NCBI RefSeq assembly: GCF_016097555.1
Contig: NC_054702.1
Span: 91,787,798 to 91,851,797 of the forward strand
Direction: 5' to 3'
DNA length: 64,000 nt
Source: Gigantopelta aegis
Taxonomy: Eukaryota; Mollusca; Gastropoda; Neomphalida; Peltospiridae
Part shown: piece by piece, positions 27,785 to 39,558 of the stretch
Layout: each line of letters begins with the position of its first letter
How positions within the stretch are numbered: the first letter of the stretch is position 1
Notes under the pieces: generated by a model
The model's database searches: none
What the model was told of the DNA's origin: nothing
The model's input: the letters and a program-made list of their open reading frames with translations, nothing else
Position numbers and translations under genes: made by a program

Positions 27785-30429
27785 CCTTTAGGGTAATGTG
27801 GTGTGAGGTGCAACTTTGAATGCTGACGGAGTTTGTTTTATTCTTGGTATAGCCATTCTCCCAATGCATATTTCTGTGATACATGTTATATACTCATAAA
27901 CACTGCAAATTCATCGGTTCAGTATTAGCTCTTGGCTGTCATACAGGATTTGCTTATCTGTACACAATATTAATCATAAATGCTATACAATAAAATCCTG
28001 CCTCTACATTGTTGTTTTTTGTTTTCATGATACAGATTAGTTTTTAAAATAATCTCTATTTAAAAAAATAATAATAAAATAGAATAACAATAAAATTAAA
28101 TTAAAGCTGCTAGCAGTAATGAAACGGTTTCAAAGCTATTATCTAAATGCCATCTTTCAAATAATGAACCAAGAGGAATAACTGTCCAATGCAGTCTAAA
28201 AAGTTGGGAGTTATTCTACATGTTAATTAAAATGGTTTTGTTTAGCAGCAGATACAAAATCTGAAACAAGCATTGACTATATCTCAACTTTGGTACAACA
28301 TACAAAATATACATATGGAGTTGTTTATTCCTAGTATATTGTCAACATATTAGAAAGATAAATGTTATATATGCTGGACAGAAGTAGAATTAAAGGGCTT
28401 CAAAAATGGGGGGAAATTCTAGAAGTAAACAAAAAATTCTAAAAAAATTGATTTTGGAAGATGCTAACAAATTATTATTTCTCAACCATGATACAAAATA
28501 AGAACTTACCGTATGCAGTGTTTTATTCCCACTGTATTGGGCAACTTATTGATAGAAAAATCAGTGTCATATCCTAGAGAAACAGAATTATATGGCTTCA
28601 AATACCATTGTATTGAAATATTTCTAACTTCTTCAGTTTAGAAATTATGAAGAAAAGTGTATTTTTTTGTAATGGCAATGGTGGCCATTTTGAAATATGG
28701 CCGCATATATGATCTGCCACCATAAAACCTGTATCAAGAATATAGTTTGACCATAAAATAGTGATATGGACCCTAGATCTACCTCTTTAAGTCAATTAGT
28801 TTCAAAGATATAGTGAACAGTTATTTTGGATAATGGCAGTGGTGGCTATCTTGAAAAATCCTAATCTGTCTTAGGTTGGGCACCTCCACGTAGAATGTTT
28901 TCATATGGCCTAACTAACACCTGTACAAACTTTGCTGCTTTGTTCCAGCGTGTCACAATTTTTGCCAGATTTGGAGCTAAGCCACCAGACTAGTAGTCTT
29001 GTATCAAAATACAGTATTAATGGCAATAAAGGTAGAGAATGCAGAATATAAAACTTGTTCTACTCGACAACTGTTTCGGAACCTGATGAGGACATGCTAC
29101 CTTAGACATAAATTATTATTAATAAAAGTTTTTTTCTGTGTATCCAAATCGGTTTTGAAAGCAAATACAGCAACTGTCTGTGTGACTTTTGAAGATGATT
29201 TATGTGAAAAAGAAAGCAAATGATTAAGTTTGACAACAATTTTGGATTTTTGTCTGAAATAATTTTATGTTATCTAACACTGTTCTAGTGTGTAAAATTG
29301 AATTATTTGACTCTCAAAACATATATTTAGACATTGAAATAATCTTCATATGACAAGCAGACACTGAAAAACACATGGTTTGATAATTTTGGTGGCCATC
29401 TTGGATTTCACCACCTGGCGGAGTTAGCCCACACTTTTGAGAGGGTAACCCCCCTGCTATTTTTATTGAAGAAGGCTTCGAAGGTATGAAAAACACCTGA
29501 CCTCAAACTAATAGCATTTCCCCTGGACATCCTGACCATACAAGCAGAGAAAAAAAAGCTTCAGTCATATGACTGGAACAGGAATCGGAGGACTCATCAT
29601 AAGATTTTAAGCTATCCCAATTGACTCTTAGATGTTAGGACCAGTCCACTGTTCCAGAGGGAAATGCCATTAGTTTGAGGTCGGGTTAAGTATCCATGAC
29701 GATCTACCCTTTTGTATGTCAATAGCACAATTTTAACTGGAGGGAATCGATTTTCATTGTATATTTTTTAACCAATGTATTATATAATGTACTGCAACTC
29801 CATCCCACAATGCTGAGGAGCAAGAGGCAGTTGTTGATCAAAATACACAATATGCTTTCTGATGATCAGGTTCATGAGCAGCTTTTGCTGTTCATCTTAA
29901 AGCATTGTACAACTATAAGAGTTATAGCAACTAGTGCTCTAGAATCACTTCTCAATTTTAGCTGCTGTGGTCTCAAGATTCAACCCACTTCACAAAATGA
30001 ATTTTCCCACCTCCATTATACTCGGGATTTGTGAACTTTCCACAACAAATTCATTACTTATTTGATGTACTGCAACGCCATCCCCAATATACACAGGACT
30101 TGTGAACATTTCCTAACCCCAAACTTCAGGTAAAAACCTGAAGTATGTTGAATTAAACCACATGTCATCTAAATAAAAATGTGGGTTTTATTTGCTAGCT
30201 TCATGCTTTTCTACCAAAAATGTTCTGCTATACATCACCATTTTATTCAAGAAATGACAATTTAAAAAGTGACAAAAACAGAAATTCCTCAACTTACAGT
30301 ACTAATATTTAGACACTGGAAATAATATAATCATGATATAATAAAACTTACAAACAAAAATACTACCCATTTTTCTCAGTATCTTTGATGAAATGTTGTA
30401 CAATAGAAATATATTTTTATGATGTACCA
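27785..30429. other. intergenic; unclassified repeat-like stretch
   Basis: No host coding signal was recognised. 28380-29700 has phrases typical of interspersed repeats (GGTGGCCATCTTGGATTTC; near-duplicate 'TGGCCATTTTGAAATATGG' and 'TGGCTATCTTGAAAAATCC') and encloses the inverted repeat at 29495-29686. The family is unknown to me. Confidence 0.35.
29495..29686. repeat. inverted repeat, 33-bp arms with 125-bp spacer
   Basis: The left arm ACCTGACCTCAAACTAATAG... (29495-29527) and the right arm (29653-29686), reversed to ACCCGACCTCAAACTAATGG..., match at all but about four positions, including GCATTTCCC and CTGGA. Confidence 0.8.
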
Positions 30430-30697
30430 TACGACAAAGTGGTAATGTCGTTGTTAAGCCATCGGATATAAGGCTGGTAGGTACTGGGTTTGCAGTCTGG
30501 TACTGGCTCCCACCCAGAGCAAGTTTTAACGACTCGATGGGTGGGATGTAAGACCACTACACCCTCTTCTCTCACTAACCACTAACAACTAACCAACTGT
30601 CCTGGATAGACAGCCCATATAACAGGTGTGCGATAAGGACAGCGTGCTTGAACCTTACTTTGATATAAGCACGAAAATAAGTTAAAATAAAAAAAAC
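30430..30697 (+). mobile_element. SINE type C
   Basis: Head 'GTTGTTAAGCCATCGGAT', 'GGCTGGTAGGTACTGGGTTTGCAG', body 'CACTACACCCTCTTCTCTCA', 'ACTGTCCTGGATAGACAGCC', 'GACAGCGTGCTTGAACCTTA' and tail 'AAATAAGTTAAAATAAA'. Confidence 0.88.
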
Positions 30698-31638
30698 CTA
30701 CATACTAGTCGTATACTCGCAAGTAATATTTTGTAACAATTTGTTTTTTAAACCATGCAATTAAATATTGGTAATATTTTGTAAATAATTATTTTTAAAA
30801 ACAACAACACCACAATTGCGTATTATTAATGTTTACCTCAATACATTTATCAGTTTTATATAATAAATACAGGTTTGTCATTTGCCAACATTACTACCCA
30901 GTGACATGTGCCTTGCCAGGTGATCACGTCATAATAATAATAAAATTCTTTATTTTCAGAGGGTAAACACATTCAGTACAAGGTGACTGGTCTCCCATGA
31001 GGCCCTCTCTAATCTATACATGATATTATACATACATACATACATACATACATACAAAGAAACAACATTAACATACATGTAATATGTATAGCATGAGAAA
31101 CAATAGCACATATTATGAATATTTAAATAATATTTAAATCGGTTTGTTAAGAAACTTGAGTCATAATGTCGTACATGACACTATTTTATACAGTGAAACC
31201 AATGATGATGAAAATTGTGAAATAGGTCATGGAAAATTGGTACACAGATTGTCTTAATCCGGTAAAATACTGACAATTTAGATCATTGGTGTAACTTGAA
31301 AAAAATCCATATAATTCCTCTTCTTTTTTTTTAGAACGATGTCTAATAAATAATAAGTTGAAACAAAAATGAGGACGGCAATATCACTGTTCCAATTCTG
31401 GATACCGGGGAGTGGGGAGGGGATTGTACTAATACCTGTGGACAATGTACATCCCGGTAATAATGGAGACAAACACAAACTATCACAGAATGTCTTCAAA
31501 CAACATGTCACAACGCAGACTCTCCGATATATTCTCATTCCATCCAAAGAAAATAGTTTTGTTAAATTTTTAGTCATTATATGATGGACACAACACATTT
31601 CAAAATGATGATGATGATATATCTATACTTCAGTGCAG
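30698..31638. other. convergent intergenic / acylphosphatase 3' UTR; (TACA)n
   Basis: Holds a (CATA)n microsatellite at about 31029-31058. On the minus strand this is downstream of the acylphosphatase stop, so part is 3' UTR; TTTATT near 30950 could be a reversed AATAAA. The two genes point toward each other. Confidence 0.45.
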
Positions 31639-33046
31639 TTACTTCAGTACGATTCGAAACTCATGAAACAATGGTGCATCCAACTTGTATTCATTTTTAA
31701 ATATACATCTTCTAATTTTTGATCTTGGACTTCCCTCTGTCTTGAGCCAATTTTTCCTGAAGAAAAAAGTAGTTTTACAAGATTTTTACAGTTTGTGTTA
31801 TTTTAGTTACTGTAGTATTTAAATTGAATTTTTTACGCTAAATTTTAAACATATTTTCAGTTAGAAAAATCTCTGTTCAAATGAAAACTTTAAATTAACC
31901 AATGCTTATTCAGTAAATCTTTAAAGGTTTATGTATGATTTTTGTCTAGTCTTGATAATTAAACGATGAGATATAGGTATAAAATTTTTGATGACAACAG
32001 TGTCAACTTTTCCATTTCGCTCCAATAATATGTTGAGTTTATTATTAGTTACAATCCCAGCTGCCCATCTTGGACATCATTTACCACTGTAAAACACAAC
32101 AGTCTATAATGTTGTTACACTGTGCATTCCTTTGACGCATCACATACAAGTCATGAAGCATTGTTTTAGTACAATATACAGTTAAACAGTTTAGAATCGG
32201 AGCACTTGCTTCGTTTCAATATTACTGATGGGGTAGTTTTATGTGATATAAATTGTGGAATTACAACCAAAGAATGAAGAGATAAAAGAACAAAATTAAT
32301 TTTGATTATTTATTTCAAAAGCTGAATTATTAAAACATCATCATTACTCTGCAGAGTAATAATACCCTGAAAATCTATAAAATGATGGGGGAGAGGGAGG
32401 GGGTTCAATAGATTTTTAAATATTACAAATTGTCTAAGGTTCCATATACTGTGTATATTGTATTATAATTAGTTTCTGGGTATAATTTACTATGATTCAA
32501 TGTGTACTAGTTAACCTTTCTATGTCTGTGCTGAAATGACATCATGGACTGAGACATTTGATGACTTCATGTCCACAAACGGGTTAAGAAATACAAATAT
32601 ATTTTACATTACAGTGATCTTCTCTTCTGGTCCTTGAAGTTGTCCCATAACCGTCTTCCTATCTGTATTCTTCACCCATCCAGACAGATAGAGCTTGTCT
32701 GCCATTTTCTTCGTATACTGCAGATATATTTTTAAAATACAGTAGATTACAAAAACACATTATCATCACAATTGCTAAATTGAAATGAAACCACACAAGA
32801 ATATAAAAGCTAGAAATGCTTAGCAACTTTTAATCATTGACAAATTTTCTGTAAACCAGTGAATATAAAATGTAGATCCTGCCAACAAGATGCGATGGCT
32901 TATTTGTATTTACTTTCAGTACTGTGGATTTTACTTTATTTACAAACACCTTTAAAATGATGGAACAACATATTATTATCTTATAAAATAGTTTTGTAAA
33001 ATCAGTTCAACAGATTATGAATAGCATACCTTTCTGAAGAAAACAC
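31639..33046 (-). CDS. ACYP: acylphosphatase, exons 2-4 (first exon not found)
   Basis: Minus-strand exons: 33046-33030 (17 nt), 32717-32608 and 31756-31639 (stop TAA at 31639-31641). The reading is VFFRK | YTKKMADKLYLSGWVKNTDR, then KTVMGQLQGPEEKITVM | KNWLKTEGSPRSKI and ...HEFRIVLK. This matches acylphosphatase (small cytosolic alpha/beta enzyme, about 98 aa, hydrolyses acyl phosphates): the catalytic Arg in 'GVFFRKYT', the catalytic Asn in 'GWVKNTDR.TV', then 'GQ.QGP' and 'W....GSP.S.I'. Splice borders are clean (CCAG|GTGTT, CTGCAG|TATAC, AAT|GTAAAA, CTTCAG|GAAAA). The phase requires the missing exon to end in one base of a Gly codon. About 80 residues are visible. Confidence 0.93.
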
Positions 33047-33390
33047 CTGGAAAACAAAAAGTAGCACATTACTCATGGCAATGATGTTATTAAATGTTTG
33101 GGCTTTTGTACAAGCAAGCTATGAAAAAAATGCACAATACAGCTTGTTAATATAGCTTTATAGTTTTTGGTTTGACAACACTAAGAAACACATACAGCTT
33201 TCTGTCAGAAAATAATAAGAACTAAACAGACCATAAGTGCCCTACTAGGTGGTTATGGGTTTGAAATGTGTTAAAATTAAAATGTCTCTTACTATAATCT
33301 TTCTAAAAATTACAAAAATGTATCCATTACTTTCCAAGATTTTAGAGTACGTAATTTTATACTTTGTACCCTCTGCACATTCTTGAATAA

Positions 33391-33640
33391 AACATCAGTA
33401 CACTGTTTTAATAAGTCTAGTTTAGATGATGTACAATTAAAACATCAGTACACTGTTTTAATAAGTCTAGTTTAGATGATGTACAATTAAAACATCAGTA
33501 CACTGTTTTAATAAGTCTAGTTTAGATGATGTACAATTAAAACATCAGTACACTGTTTTAATAAGTCTAGTTTAGATGATGTACAATTAAAACATCAGTA
33601 CACTGTTTTAATAAGTCTAGTTTAGATGATGTACAATTAA
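33391..33640. repeat. 50-bp minisatellite, 5 exact copies
   Basis: The unit AACATCAGTACACTGTTTTA (plus 30 bp) is repeated five times with no visible difference, total exactly 250 bp. Perfect identity implies recent amplification. It lies upstream of the acylphosphatase microexon, on that gene's presumed intron 1. Confidence 0.97.
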
Positions 33641-34164
33641 AACAAAAGGTCAGTTACTAAAAGTAGGAAGGAAAAAAAAGATGAAGTATAGTCGATACCA
33701 AATTAATTTCGGTAAACATAAAATACGCTATGGTTTGGCACTCAGGAATTTACTAGCAGTTAAAATGGATGGCAGATTTTTCAGGTGTCATAAAAAGGTG
33801 AAAAACAAACTTTCCCCATGGTCAGATTTTAGTAGACTTTTGATATGTTGCTTGTAAGATAGTCCCATGTGTATAAATCCTCAAGAAGTTTCTGTTGCAA
33901 TATTGTTCGGGTTTGGACAAAATTTGCTTAGATTAACTGAACTAATGAGTCAAATTTACTTCCAGTTTTGACCAATCATAGCAAGATGTACATTAAAGGA
34001 GCTCTTACAAAGTTGCATATTGGAGGTATCTGGCCAATAAAGGTTATACCTTAAACAACATTCCAATTAAAAAACAATTAAGTGATAAATCAACAGAGGA
34101 TGACTAACTGGTAAAATATGTACATGTTTTGTGCACAATGTCTACTTCTAATTGTTTGTGGTCA
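33641..34164. other. unique sequence, presumed acylphosphatase intron
   Basis: No coding signal recognised on either strand. Confidence 0.35.
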
Positions 34165-34466
34165 ACTGAAAAAGTGATAAAGCGCTTGCCTGATGTGCTG
34201 TTGGTCTGGGATCCATCCTTGTCGGTAGGCTCATTGGGCTATTTTCCGTTCCAGCCAGTGTACAACTACTGCTTTATCAAAGGCTGTTGTATGTGCTATT
34301 CTGTCTATGGGATGGTGAATATAAAAGATCCCTTGCTACTTATGGCAAAATGTAGCAGGTTTCTTCTATAAGACTTTATGTCAGTATTACAAAATGTTTG
34401 ACATCCAATAGCCCATGATTAATAAATCAATGTGCTCTAGTGGTTTTGTTAAACAAAACAAACTTT
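34165..34466 (+). mobile_element. SINE, head A / tail 1
   Basis: Diverged head ('GTGATAAAGCGCTTGCCTGATG', 'GGGATCCATCC'), body 'CCAGCCAGTGTACAACTACT', core 'ATAAAAGATCCCTTGCTACT', and tail 'AAAATGTTTGACATCCAATAG' through 'TTGTTAAACAAAACAAAC'. Confidence 0.85.
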
Positions 34467-35067
34467 AGCTGTATCATCGAATGAATTATTTTGTCACGTT
34501 ACACTCACAGAAAACTTTTGGCATCCAGTAAAGAATTTTAAAAATGTATGCATATGTATTGTCAACGTCCCTAACTGAGTTATATTTCAAACTCTGTTCG
34601 GTTGTTTTTCTCGTCATGGTTCAGCAATCAACATCCAATTTGTTGTAGTCTACATTTTTGTTCATTTGTGAGGTTTTTCTTCAGTTTGTGAAATTTGTTA
34701 TTGCAAACAAACTTGCTGGGCGTTTTGGGGTGGGTTTTTTGCTAGGATGGGACAGACTAAAAGCATGGTTTCTGCCAGAGGATAAATCGGGTATGAAGCC
34801 ATACCCTAATTTTTATTTTTTTTTAGTTAACTTTTTCACAAAATTAAGTACTCCTATAATTAGTGTATGATTTTCTTAACCCTAACCCTAAACTTATCCC
34901 ATTTTCATTCTGGGACTGGCCCCCCATATCCCCCTGTTAACTGTGGTTGCATTCAGTTAGGTATGTAAGAATAGGCTTAGGTCTCGTTTGCATAAAAAAA
35001 AAATCAAATAAAACTTCATTTAAATATTTGTATTTCAGCCAGAGGTTAATGAATGTACATCTGTTAT
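34467..35067. other. unclassified, nothing coding recognised
   Basis: Includes 'AACCCTAACCCTAAACTTA' at about 34879, a short telomere-like word without an array. Confidence 0.35.
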
Positions 35068-36220
35068 CAGGGGACAATATTTCGAAATCTGAGGTAACCG
35101 GAAGTCGGTTCACGTGGTTTTTACCTAGGTAATCAATTGCTCGGTTACGTGAATTATATTTGCGTAACCCGTGGGTTACCTGATTGGTTACCTCAAAATT
35201 ACGTTGAAATTATATTTTAAATACATAGTTTTTAGCTCAAACACAAAGTTAAAACAAATACAAAAGAAAACATTTTACCAAAAAAATATGTCTTTAATGC
35301 TTGCTAAAGTTAACAATATTATAAATGAACTGAATATCAGCCCCAGTACTGAAACAAAATACAGTGGCATAACCAGACATTTTTTTTGCATTTCGCATGC
35401 CAAAGGTGTGCCCGAGCCGGGGGATTCGGGAGGTCTCCCCCTGTGAAAAATGTTTAAACAGAACCGCTGTAGATGCATTTTGAACCTTTTCGAAGGCATT
35501 TTTTTCTATCTTTTTTCGAGTCAATTTTAAGAGGATATTTTATAGAACAATTACATAAGCCTCGACCTATTCCCGGATTATGTTTTTGCATTACGCACAT
35601 GCGTACTGTGCGTAATGGGCACTACGTCTTTGAAATAGATACATAATTATTTGAAGGGATTCCTTTTATCGTTTTGCGCTGGTTACGTTACTTTCACATT
35701 ATCGATGGTACTTCTATACTACAGTGACGTTCCAAATGTTTGTTTTTTAAAGCTCGTTATGCGATGTTAGTATTTTTCAATTTTTGTGACACTTTTGGAT
35801 TCCTGTTTACGTTAAAACTGTTTTTAACATATGTAAAATTATAGGCAATCCAATATTATGTCTACATATATTCCTTTAGAGATAAAATAGCAGCAGATAA
35901 TTTAGCCATCCCTAGAGGTCCGAGCACATTTCTTTAAAACTTTTTAAAAAGTTTAGACTGGTTGCAAGTTACAACTGTTGCAATATAACGTTGTCTACTG
36001 GTTTGCTGCGCATCAAGTATCTAAAATTCAGCCTAAAACATTTGTCGGAATACTAGTAGTATGTCTGCGTGAATAAACTTTCTGTAATTGTGAAGTTTGC
36101 AAGTTTTAATTTCTGAACGTTTACAGGTCATGGCGTAACCAATTTGCGGTTCGCATAAATTTAGTTTTGCGTAACCAACACGCGAACAGAACGGCGGTTC
36201 GCGTGAAATATTGTGCCCTG
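35068..36220 (-). mobile_element. hAT-like non-autonomous DNA transposon, copy 2 (TSD TGTTAT)
   Basis: 1153 bp, the reverse-oriented relative of 15013-16081. Shared landmarks over the whole length include the termini CAGGGGACAATATTTC / GAAATATTGTGCCCTG, 'GGAATACTAGTAGTATG' (reversed), 'CATCAAGTATCTAAAATTCA', 'TATTCCCGGATTATG' and 'GCCCCAGTACTGAAAC'. The target duplication TGTTAT is exact at 35062-35067 and 36221-36226. It contains an extra block of about 85 bp (near 35380-35470, 'GCCGGGGGATTCGGGAGG') absent from copy 1, so this is closer to full length. Confidence 0.88.
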
Positions 36221-36226
36221 TGTTAT

Positions 36227-36972
36227 GTATATGTATATATGTACAACGTATAGTAACAGTAATCACAGCCGACTATTTAATTTTTGTTTGTTGCAATATG
36301 TGTGTTAGAAAGTCACAGACCATGCGACTGGAACATGATTTGATGTTCAGTACTCTGTGGCATCTTGACCAATCAGACCTATCGGTGTCAGATTATTTTT
36401 ACTCTTGGAACTCTGGCTGCATGCACATCCTGGTCTACTTGACATTGTTACGCATTTATGTTGGTGTCTAAAATTATGGGTTTTTTTAGATTATCTTTAT
36501 TATGGCATCCCACATTTGAAATAAAATACTTTGTAATGACAGATTTTGACGGAGTTTGTATATTTGTTTTTATCAATAACATTGGGACCGTTCTAGATCA
36601 ATAACGTAACGCCAACTGACATAGATGTCAGCCGTTCGTAACTGGTAGTGGAAATGATGTGTAACAAAATGTTGAGAGAGACAGTTTGCGTAATTGTTGA
36701 ATTAAAAATGCCAAATTAATGTTAATGCCCCAATAAACACTATCAATTGAATTAGTTATTTAAAAAATAATAATATGATGGATCTAATTCAGTTGGTATT
36801 GTACACCGAAGATGCTTGGATCATAGTTCTAATGGGAACCAGTGGGGTTTTCCCATACCAACTATCCTAATCATGTTCGTTATACATAATAGTGAAATTC
36901 AAGATAAGTTGATTCCTACACATTTATATGCACGTTCATGAAACCATCTAACACTGAAAAGGTATCTATATA
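36227..36972. other. intergenic/intronic, nothing recognised
   Basis: Unique AT-rich sequence between two DNA transposons. Confidence 0.35.
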
Positions 36973-39558
36973 CAGTCGAATCTGGTCTAACGGTCACCTG
37001 TACATAACGGTCACCTGCCTATAACGGCCACTATAAATCCCCCAATGCATTTCCTTCCTTATTTAACCTGTACATAACGGTCACCTGTCCATAATGGCCA
37101 GCGGTCACTATTTTTCACCCAAAATCACAGGTTGAACCTGCTATAATGGTCACAAGATGATCGTCATGAAGACGTTTTTTAGTTTATTTTTTGACCCAGG
37201 TTATGTCTTTACTTTTTCAATCATCTTTTAAAATTATAAATTAAATGTGTTTATATGGCCATGTCTGTAGCTTTGGGTTTATTTTCTGTCAAAGTAAAGT
37301 TCCACTGTGATTCTCTGATTGTAATTGAAAAACAAACGGGCACTCAATAACTTCCGTAACATACTGGTGGTGTAATTTGATTGGTTCTCAGCATCCTCAC
37401 TGAACAATAGACGACTTCCCATTGGCTGTACATACTGTAATCTGTATGTATGGGCACTCTATTGAGTCTCGAGAAACAAAACAAATAAGGTATTATGTTA
37501 GGTGTCTGGTTGTTTCTAGCCAGACATGATTAGTAAATAAACATGAACTGCTGAAGGCGGCAGTCATTAAAGATGCCTGTGTTAGGATTATTTAATGACT
37601 CATGATCTTATTCAGCTGTGATCATCGGTCATACTCCACTGAAGGATTAGAGGTGACATGAAACAAACGAGTTAAACATGCCACATGGGTAATAACCTTC
37701 AATTAAACCAAATATCTTCTGCAAGTCAATGTCAGTGTTTGCGAAATGTATTAACGAATACGTTTGCATGCAAAATGCCACCGAAAAATCATACTGCTTT
37801 AATGTTAGAACAGAGAATAGATCATTTTGGTGTAGGACGTTCTCAGATTAATTATATTTTAACAAGAAAGCTGATGTTCTGGCCAATTTTGACAATAATG
37901 TTGTAGCCGAAAGAGAAAGGCAGAAGAAAGCAACAGGCAATGATGACATAAACAAGCTAGTGTCGGAATGATTTTAAAATGCGACATCTAGAAGAATAAA
38001 TTTGAGTGGGCCGTTGATTAAAGAGAAAGCACTTAAATTTGCCGAAGATTTAGGTGTCGAGTCATTCAAGGCATCAAATGGGTGGCTGGACTAATTTAAA
38101 CACCAACATAACATTATTATGGGCAATATGAGTGGTGAGTGGGGTGATGTCAATAACGCTACAGTTAATGATTGGAAGACAAAGCTTCCGACCGTGTGCG
38201 AGGGATACACACCACAGGACATCTTTAACATGGACGAGACAGGCCTTTTCTACAGAGATACAATAAATAGCACATTCAAGGTTAAAGAAAAGGAATGTGC
38301 TGGTGGGAAGCGATCCAAAGAGAGGCTAACCGTTGCGTTGTGTGCCAGTATGACAGGGGAGAAGCTTCCGGCTCTTGTAATAGGGAAATATAAAAAGCCA
38401 CGTTGTTTTAAGAAAATAATGCCCAAGGCTCTACCTGTGATATACACAAGTAACAAAAAGTCATGGATAAACAGTGCTTTGTTTCAGTGGTGGATAGAAA
38501 AATTCAACCGAAAAATTAGATGTCAGAGTAGAAAAGTGCTCCTGTTTGTTGATAATGTGCCTTCCCACCTAAAAGTAGAACTTTCTGATGTTAAACTTGC
38601 TTTTCTTCCTCCCAATACAACTTCCAGCCAATGGATGAAGGAATCATTCAGACCATGAAACTCAAATACTGCAAGCGTCAACTGCAGCACATTATTTCTA
38701 CCATGGAACAAGATAAAAGCAAATGTGGCACACAGTTGTTAAAAAGATATCAATGTCCTCCAGGCCATTTATTGGATTCACAGTTCCTGGAAAGAAGTGG
38801 AATCTTCAACAATTAAAAGGTGTTTTGAAAGGTGTGGATTTCAGTCTGTCGAAGAGAATACATAAAATGGAGACGACAGCGTTCAAAATGACGGTGACGA
38901 CGATGTACCCCTGTCCATCATAGCCAAGTCAAAGGAATTGTTTGGGTTACCATTACATGAAGTTGCCGACTGTGATAAACACATCAAGACGTGTCTGTTG
39001 TTGATTGGACTAGACCTACATCAGTTCTTTTGAAAGAAATGGATAGCAGTGAATCGGGCCTAAGTGATGATAGTGACGACAATGATGATGGAAGTGATGA
39101 AGGCGAGATTGAAAGTAGGAAACAAAAGGTGTGTTCAATAACAGAAGTGGAGAAGTATGTTAGTTACTTGAAGAGTTTGCTCTATTTTATGGTAGGTGTA
39201 ACATTCTAAGTGCTACCATGAATATAGAAGAACATGTGTCCTCGATGCGAGTGGAATGCTATGGGAAGCAATCCAAAATTGGTGACTTCTGGAAAAGTGA
39301 ATATTCTTTAAAAAGTGAATGAACAAAATTGGTGTGTTATTTGTGTACTATCATTGTATTGTGTTGTATTGACATGGACAGTCTCATGTAATAAAAAAAT
39401 CTTATTTATAACACATGTATGTCTTCTTCTTTTTTATGACAGTTGTGATATGTTTTAATATATGGGTTCTAATTTTTAACCTGTATATAAGGGTCACCTG
39501 TCTATAATGGCCACTTTTGTCAGGTCCCTTGGGTTTCCATTATATACAGGTTTGACTA
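36973..39558 (+). mobile_element. pogo/Tigger-type DNA transposon, decayed
   Basis: The left end CAGTCGAATCTGGTCTAACG follows TA; the right end, reversed, is TAGTCAAACCTGTATATAATGG, with the expected terminal CAG changed to TAG. Subterminal repeats of 'ACGGTCACCTG' and 'TATAACGGCCA' occur near 37000-37110 and again at 39480-39515. The inside carries a broken Tigger-like transposase. Total is about 2.6 kb, the usual size for autonomous pogo elements. Confidence 0.9.
37775..39160 (+). pseudogene. Tigger/pogo (CENP-B-like) transposase pseudogene
   Basis: The N-terminal part begins MPPKNHTALMLEQRIDHFGV, and a later segment has 'AEDLGVESFKASNGWLD', then a stop, then FKHQHNI (CENP-B-type HTH). The best-preserved part (38119-38640) shows 'DIFNMDETGLFYR' (first catalytic Asp), 'ERLTVALCASMTGEKLP', 'LVIGKYKKPRCFK', 'LLFVDNVPSH' (second Asp) and 'LAFLPPNTTS'. 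A frameshift there moves the third acidic site, 'PMDEGIIQTMKLKY', into another frame at 38627-38690. At least two stops and one frameshift mean no active protein. Confidence 0.93.

Noticed and set aside
34879..34900. Interstitial telomere repeat (CCCTAA)
   Set aside because: Only two units; too short to support.
38250..38711. Minus-strand frames opposite the pogo transposase
   Set aside because: Shadows of the plus-strand transposase reading, which carries the catalytic motifs.
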